Notes under the pieces: model-generated
Database searches by the model: none
Told to the model about the DNA's origin: nothing
What the model saw: only the letters and a program-made list of their open reading frames with translations
Assembly: GCA_002393195.1 (NCBI GenBank)
Contig: DGIK01000204.1
Coordinates: 1-8,708 of the forward strand
DNA: 8,708 bases
Origin: Bacteroidales bacterium UBA3824
Lineage (GTDB): Bacteria; Bacteroidota; Bacteroidia; Bacteroidales; UBA3824
Direction of reading: 5' to 3'
Part shown: positions 5,363-8,708 of the stretch, piece after piece
Numbering within the stretch: the first letter of the stretch is position 1
Layout: every line of letters starts with the position of its first letter
Translations under genes and position numbers: made by a program

Positions 5363-6811
5363 TTAGAAGTTGCCATAATCCCAATCTGTAGCGTTGCGTC
5401 CCATGTAGGACCTTACACACCTGAATCCGATGTAGCTCTTAGCTGTGTCCTGATATTCGTAGGTACGTGTGCCTACCTGGAGGTAGAATCCAACGTCCTT
5501 CCAAGAACCACCGCGAACTACTTTCCTCTTCAATACTGGCGGGTCGTCTGCCATTGCATTGTAGCTGTAGTCTGGGTTGAGGTCGTGGGTGTAGCTGTAT
5601 GCAGATTCGTCAAATGCGTTGGAAGTCCATTCTGCTACGTTGCCAGCCATGTCGTAGAGGCCGTACTCGTTGGGAGCGTAGGTAGCCACTTCGATAGTCC
5701 TTGCAGCGCCGTCGTCAGCATAACGACCACGGAGGGGTTTGAAGTTGGCGATGAAACAGCCCGAATTGTTCCTCGTGTAGGGACCGCCCCAGGGATACAT
5801 CGAGAGTGCGAGACCGCCACGTGCTGCGTATTCCCATTCTGCCTCGGTGGGGAGCCTGTACTGCTCCACCATCGGCTGATGGTTGGCGCGGAGGTAGTTG
5901 TTGAGGAAGTCGGTACGCCAGATGCAGAATGCAGTTGCTTGTTTCCAGTTGACACCTACAACGGGGTAGTTGTCGAATGCAACGTGCCAGAAATATTTTC
6001 TTGCCATCGGCTCGTTGTAAGAATAGGTGTAATCGCTCATCCAAACGAGGGTGTCGGGATATACGTTGATGCGGCCTTCCATAATGAAGGAACGGCGGTC
6101 CTGAATCGGAACAACGTTGCCTTTTGCGTCGATTACTGTACCTTCGTACTTACCACCGGTGAAGTCTTCGTTGAAGTTGTAGCGGTTTTCTTTGAGAGCT
6201 GCCTGCTTTAAGTCCACCCAATAGTAATCGTAGATAAGCTTGCGGGTGTCGATTTCCTGGAGCTTGTTGAAACGCTCTTCTTTAATAAGGTAAAGATCCT
6301 TGATGGCGTCGGAGATAGCCTGACGCTCCTCGCCTTTGCCCGACTTGTCCCAAACCTTGTTGCGGTTTTCCCAGTTGAGCCAGCAGGTCTTGGGGTTGTT
6401 GGGGTCGTACTCATTGAGGTCCACCTTGTCTTCGTCCACATGCATGGAGAACATATTGCCGCCCTTGGAATCATCGCCCACGCCTGCGATAAGGCACATG
6501 CGCATTGCGATAGAATCCCTCACCCACTCTACGAACTGTCGATACTCATTGTTGGTGATTTCGGTATCGTCCATCCAGAAGGGATCTACTGTTACAGTCT
6601 TAGACTGCGCCGTCATCGAGAAGGGAACGTCCTGATCGTTAGGACCCATATTATAACTGCCTTGCGGTACGAATACCATTCCGTAAGGGTCTGACTCGAC
6701 GTAGTTTGTGGGTCGGTTGCCCGCGCCGACAAGTTCGCCGTTGCCTCCCTTTTTGCAAGCACCGAGGAGCAGTAATCCCGATGCAGCTGTCAAAATCATT
6801 AATTTTTTCAT
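5363..6811 (-). CDS. porK: T9SS ring lipoprotein PorK/GldK (FGE-sulfatase-like fold)
   Basis: Outer-membrane lipoprotein that forms the periplasmic T9SS ring with PorN. The N-terminus is a lipoprotein signal with lipobox LGAC, lipidated Cys19 (LLLLGACKKGG). The body is a formylglycine-generating-enzyme/sulfatase-modifying-factor fold, about residues 42-468: GMVFVPQGSYNMGPND (44-59), RLPTEAEWEYAARGG (319-333), GLYDMAGNVAEW (384-395), VVRGGSW (431-437) and IGFRCVR (461-467). A Bacteroidetes-specific stretch of roughly 170 residues (about 105-275, charged, with WENRNKVWDKSGKGEER) interrupts it. The paired cysteines that real formylglycine-generating enzymes use in the segment before IGFRC are absent, since VGTRTYEYQDTAKSY has none. 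A structural rather than enzymatic role follows, as known for PorK/GldK. Length 482 is normal. It lies 42 bp after porP. The ATG at 6811 directly precedes the signal peptide. Confidence 0.95.
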   Translation of the reverse strand: MKKLMILTAASGLLLLGACKKGGNGELVGAGNRPTNYVESDPYGMVFVPQGSYNMGPNDQDVPFSMTAQSKTVTVDPFWMDDTEITNNEYRQFVEWVRDSIAMRMCLIAGVGDDSKGGNMFSMHVDEDKVDLNEYDPNNPKTCWLNWENRNKVWDKSGKGEERQAISDAIKDLYLIKEERFNKLQEIDTRKLIYDYYWVDLKQAALKENRYNFNEDFTGGKYEGTVIDAKGNVVPIQDRRSFIMEGRINVYPDTLVWMSDYTYSYNEPMARKYFWHVAFDNYPVVGVNWKQATAFCIWRTDFLNNYLRANHQPMVEQYRLPTEAEWEYAARGGLALSMYPWGGPYTRNNSGCFIANFKPLRGRYADDGAARTIEVATYAPNEYGLYDMAGNVAEWTSNAFDESAYSYTHDLNPDYSYNAMADDPPVLKRKVVRGGSWKDVGFYLQVGTRTYEYQDTAKSYIGFRCVRSYMGRNATDWDYGNF

Positions 6812-6853
6812 AATACTCTTATATTTTCCGAATTGTTTTTAATCATTTTTTCC

Positions 6854-7777
6854 TTACAGGAACCTTACGCTTCTGACTTTCTGCGCGGGCTTGCTGCGCT
6901 CCGGCATGAAACTGTATCCTATCAAAAACTCAAAAGATCCCGAATTGGATTTGCGAAGTTTGGAAACTCCCACTTCGTATGCGAGTCCTACCTTGATGTC
7001 GTTCATCACCGTGAGCCCCGCAAGGAGTGTTATTGCATCTCCGTTTCTATAAGTAACGCCACCCCATACTTTTTTATTGTATAAAATATTAATATTTATG
7101 TCGGCTTGCATTGTTTTTCCGTCAGACATCAATATCATTGAGGGCGTCAAATCAAATAACGTGTTTGGCAAATTAATATTGTACGATCCGACAAAATAAT
7201 AATGTCTTGCGAGGTAAGTTTCGCCATCTTCGGAGAAATCAAGCGTTGGCTCAGCCACGTGTGTGGACGAAAAACCAAGCGTCAAGCCCTTCACATTATA
7301 ATATATGCCTGCGTCGAGGTCAAATATCATTTTGCGAACCTTGCCCTCAAAAATTGCTTCGTGCTGGTCGGGAAACTGCCAATCGCCCTCGATGTTCTTA
7401 TTGAAGATGCCCGCTCCGATGCCAATGGACAACATTCCCGAACCCGCCTGTATGTGGTGAGCGTAGGCGAGTTTGGCATTGAAATTTTTCTCGAATCCAA
7501 TGTTGTCGCTGGTGATGGCGGCTCCTAACCCACCCTGAGCACCGAGAAACCTCACTGGCGCATCCACGCAGAGGTTGGCGGTCTTGGGCGCGCCTTCCAT
7601 ACCCATCCACTGGTTGCGATATACGAGGACGGCATTTATCATGCCCTCGGTGCCACAGAATGCCGGATTGTAACCAGCCTGATTGAACATAAAGTGGCTG
7701 TAATGCGGATCCTGCTGTGCAATTGCAGACGTAGCCATAATTACAACTGCAATTAGTGCGAAAAATAGTCGTTTCAT
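6854..7777 (-). CDS. porP: type IX secretion system outer-membrane protein, PorP/SprF family
   Basis: Outer-membrane beta-barrel-type protein of the T9SS. PorP is required for secretion in P. gingivalis, and SprF relatives are needed for particular cargo in gliding species. A clear signal peptide (MKRLFFALIAVVIMATSAIA, cleavage after AIA at residue 20) leads into the family hallmark QQDPHYSHFMFNQAGYNPAF (21-40), then RNQWMGMEGAPKTANLCVDAP. Alternating hydrophobic/polar strands with Gly and aromatic residues run to the C-terminus (FEFLIGYSFMP). At 307 residues it matches the family. Position directly ahead of porK supports PorP rather than one of the many SprF paralogues that sit beside adhesin genes. 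It starts 21 bp after the topA stop, so co-transcription with topA is possible. No promoter is visible in that short gap. Confidence 0.93.
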   Translation of the reverse strand: MKRLFFALIAVVIMATSAIAQQDPHYSHFMFNQAGYNPAFCGTEGMINAVLVYRNQWMGMEGAPKTANLCVDAPVRFLGAQGGLGAAITSDNIGFEKNFNAKLAYAHHIQAGSGMLSIGIGAGIFNKNIEGDWQFPDQHEAIFEGKVRKMIFDLDAGIYYNVKGLTLGFSSTHVAEPTLDFSEDGETYLARHYYFVGSYNINLPNTLFDLTPSMILMSDGKTMQADININILYNKKVWGGVTYRNGDAITLLAGLTVMNDIKVGLAYEVGVSKLRKSNSGSFEFLIGYSFMPERSKPAQKVRSVRFL

Positions 7778-7798
7778 GCTACATTTGTGTTTATATGG

Positions 7799-8708
7799 TT
7801 ATTTACTTCTTTTTTGCAACTGTTTTTTGGCCTTTGCTGCCTCTTTTTCGAGGTCAACGCCTGCAATTTTCAGGCAATCTTCCTCCGTGAGCGTAGTCGG
7901 GTCGGTCTGCGCGGCTATCTTGTAATACTTGCGCTTGTACCATACCGTGGGGTGTCCCCAACGGTCGCGGACGATGCGGAGGTTGTCGTTGAACTCGCGG
8001 ATGAGGTTTTTGCTGTCCTTCTCCAACTTTTCCTTAATCAACTCGATGCAACGCTCGTAGGTAACGGTCATCGGGTCGTCGGTCTTTTTCAACGAGATAA
8101 ACTTGCCGTTGTGGGCGATGTAGGGTCCAAAACGTCCCACCGAAACTTTCATCACCTTGCCTTCGTACTCGCCCACGGTGCGCGGGAGTTCGAGGAGTTT
8201 GAGGGCTTGTTGGAGGGTGATGTTGTCGATGGTAACGGGCTTCACGATGGAGGCATAACGCGGCTTTTCGTCGCCCTCGTTGTCGCCGAGTTGCACCATA
8301 GGTCCAAAACGTCCCACACGGGCATACACGTTTTTGCCGGTGGCTGGGTCAGTGCCGAGAAGTTTGCCGCCAGTCTCATTATCAAGGAGTTCGAGAGCCT
8401 CTTCAAGTGTGATGCTCTCTATGTGTTGGTCTTTGCGGAGACTTGCAAATACAGGTTTTGCATCGTCGCTGTTGTCGTTTTCGCCGAGTTGTACGATGGG
8501 GCCAAAACGTCCAATCCTCACCAAAACCACCTTGCCAGTGGCGGGGTCGTTGCCAAGCACACGCTCGCCCGACGAACGCTCGCCTTCCTCTATGCTCTGT
8601 TTGATGGTTTCGTGGAAGGGGGTGTAGAAGTCGTGGAGCATCTTGGTCCATTCGAGGTCGCCCGATGCAATGTCGTCAAAATATTTCTCCACCGTGGCGG
8701 TGAAGTTG
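7799..8708 (-). CDS. topA: DNA topoisomerase I (type IA), C-terminal part; 5' end outside window
   Basis: The reading frame stays open to the window edge, so the start lies beyond it; the first codons in view read NFTATVEKYFDDIASGDLEW. The NFTA..E..FDDIA segment is the end of the type IA topoisomerase core, whose catalytic tyrosine region lies outside the window. Numbering from the Val of VEKYFDD, the tail holds three topoisomerase C-terminal repeats around GRFGP (61-65, 127-131, 186-190). Each is followed by VQLG or similar and a hydrophobic ALELL/ALKLL/CIELI helix. A fourth, degenerate copy has RDRWGHPTVWYKRKYYKI (242-259). It ends in a Lys-rich tail (EKEAAKAKKQLQKRSK). No four-cysteine zinc fingers are seen, unlike E. 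coli TopA. The protein relaxes negative supercoils; the repeats bind single-stranded DNA. An internal GTG at 8692 is not a start, because the family sequence continues upstream of it. Confidence 0.93.
   Translation of the reverse strand, partial: NFTATVEKYFDDIASGDLEWTKMLHDFYTPFHETIKQSIEEGERSSGERVLGNDPATGKVVLVRIGRFGPIVQLGENDNSDDAKPVFASLRKDQHIESITLEEALELLDNETGGKLLGTDPATGKNVYARVGRFGPMVQLGDNEGDEKPRYASIVKPVTIDNITLQQALKLLELPRTVGEYEGKVMKVSVGRFGPYIAHNGKFISLKKTDDPMTVTYERCIELIKEKLEKDSKNLIREFNDNLRIVRDRWGHPTVWYKRKYYKIAAQTDPTTLTEEDCLKIAGVDLEKEAAKAKKQLQKRSK

Noticed and set aside
5211..5420. 69-codon minus-strand frame running from the end of porK into the gap
   Set aside because: Overlaps the PorK C-terminus in another frame and the two stem-loops; no recognisable product.
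5321..6211. 296-codon open frame on the + strand opposite porK
   Set aside because: It is fully antisense to a certain gene, lacks recognisable domains and reads as Val/Cys-rich translation of the complementary strand; long antisense frames arise from the codon bias of the real gene.
5363..6811. porK as an active sulfatase-modifying enzyme
   Set aside because: The catalytic cysteine pair is absent and the gene sits between porP and porL.
7799..8692. A complete gene starting at the GTG at 8692
   Set aside because: The frame continues upstream to the window edge with NFTAT, typical topoisomerase sequence, so this is the 3' part of topA.
1..8708. CRISPR arrays, tRNA or rRNA genes, insertion sequences
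   Set aside because: No regularly spaced repeats, no cloverleaf-like or rRNA-like stretches, and no transposase or paired terminal repeats were seen.

Overview
The window reads as chromosomal DNA of a Bacteroidota bacterium, most likely order Bacteroidales. It carries the motor and ring genes of the type IX secretion system (T9SS) in the order porP-porK-porL-porM-porN, the order I know from Porphyromonas gingivalis. Strong Shine-Dalgarno sites are absent upstream of the genes. One promoter-like site resembles the Bacteroidetes TTTG / TAnnTTTG pattern rather than an E. coli sigma-70 site. Species or genus cannot be fixed from this stretch.

Layout: on the + strand, metK (S-adenosylmethionine synthetase) fills 9-1256. 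It is followed by a short repeat/palindrome and a terminator hairpin at 1304-1347, which separates it from the convergent minus-strand block. Reading the minus strand from the right edge, the order is: the C-terminal part of topA (DNA topoisomerase I, cut by the window edge), porP (6854-7777), porK (5363-6811), a 296-bp gap with two stem-loops and a promoter-like site, porL (4161-5066), porM (2381-4072), a 137-bp gap with two perfect stem-loops, and porN (1389-2243).

How the genes work together: PorL and PorM form the proton-driven inner-membrane motor of the T9SS. PorM spans the periplasm and reaches the ring made of the lipoprotein PorK and the periplasmic protein PorN. PorP is an outer-membrane barrel-type protein of the same system. 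Together they power secretion of cargo with T9SS C-terminal signals and, in gliding relatives, surface adhesin movement. No secretion pore, cargo protein or two-component regulator of the system lies in the window. metK and topA are housekeeping genes.

The most unusual observation is that metK looks like a mosaic. Its first ~110-125 residues resemble the short, divergent MetK type seen in some Clostridia and phages, with different codon use and all five cysteines of the protein. The rest is typical Bacteroidales MetK. The second is the set of stem-loops inside the por cluster, which suggests that porP-porK, porLM and porN may be transcribed or processed separately. I see no evidence of a wholly new system; the T9SS core is well known.
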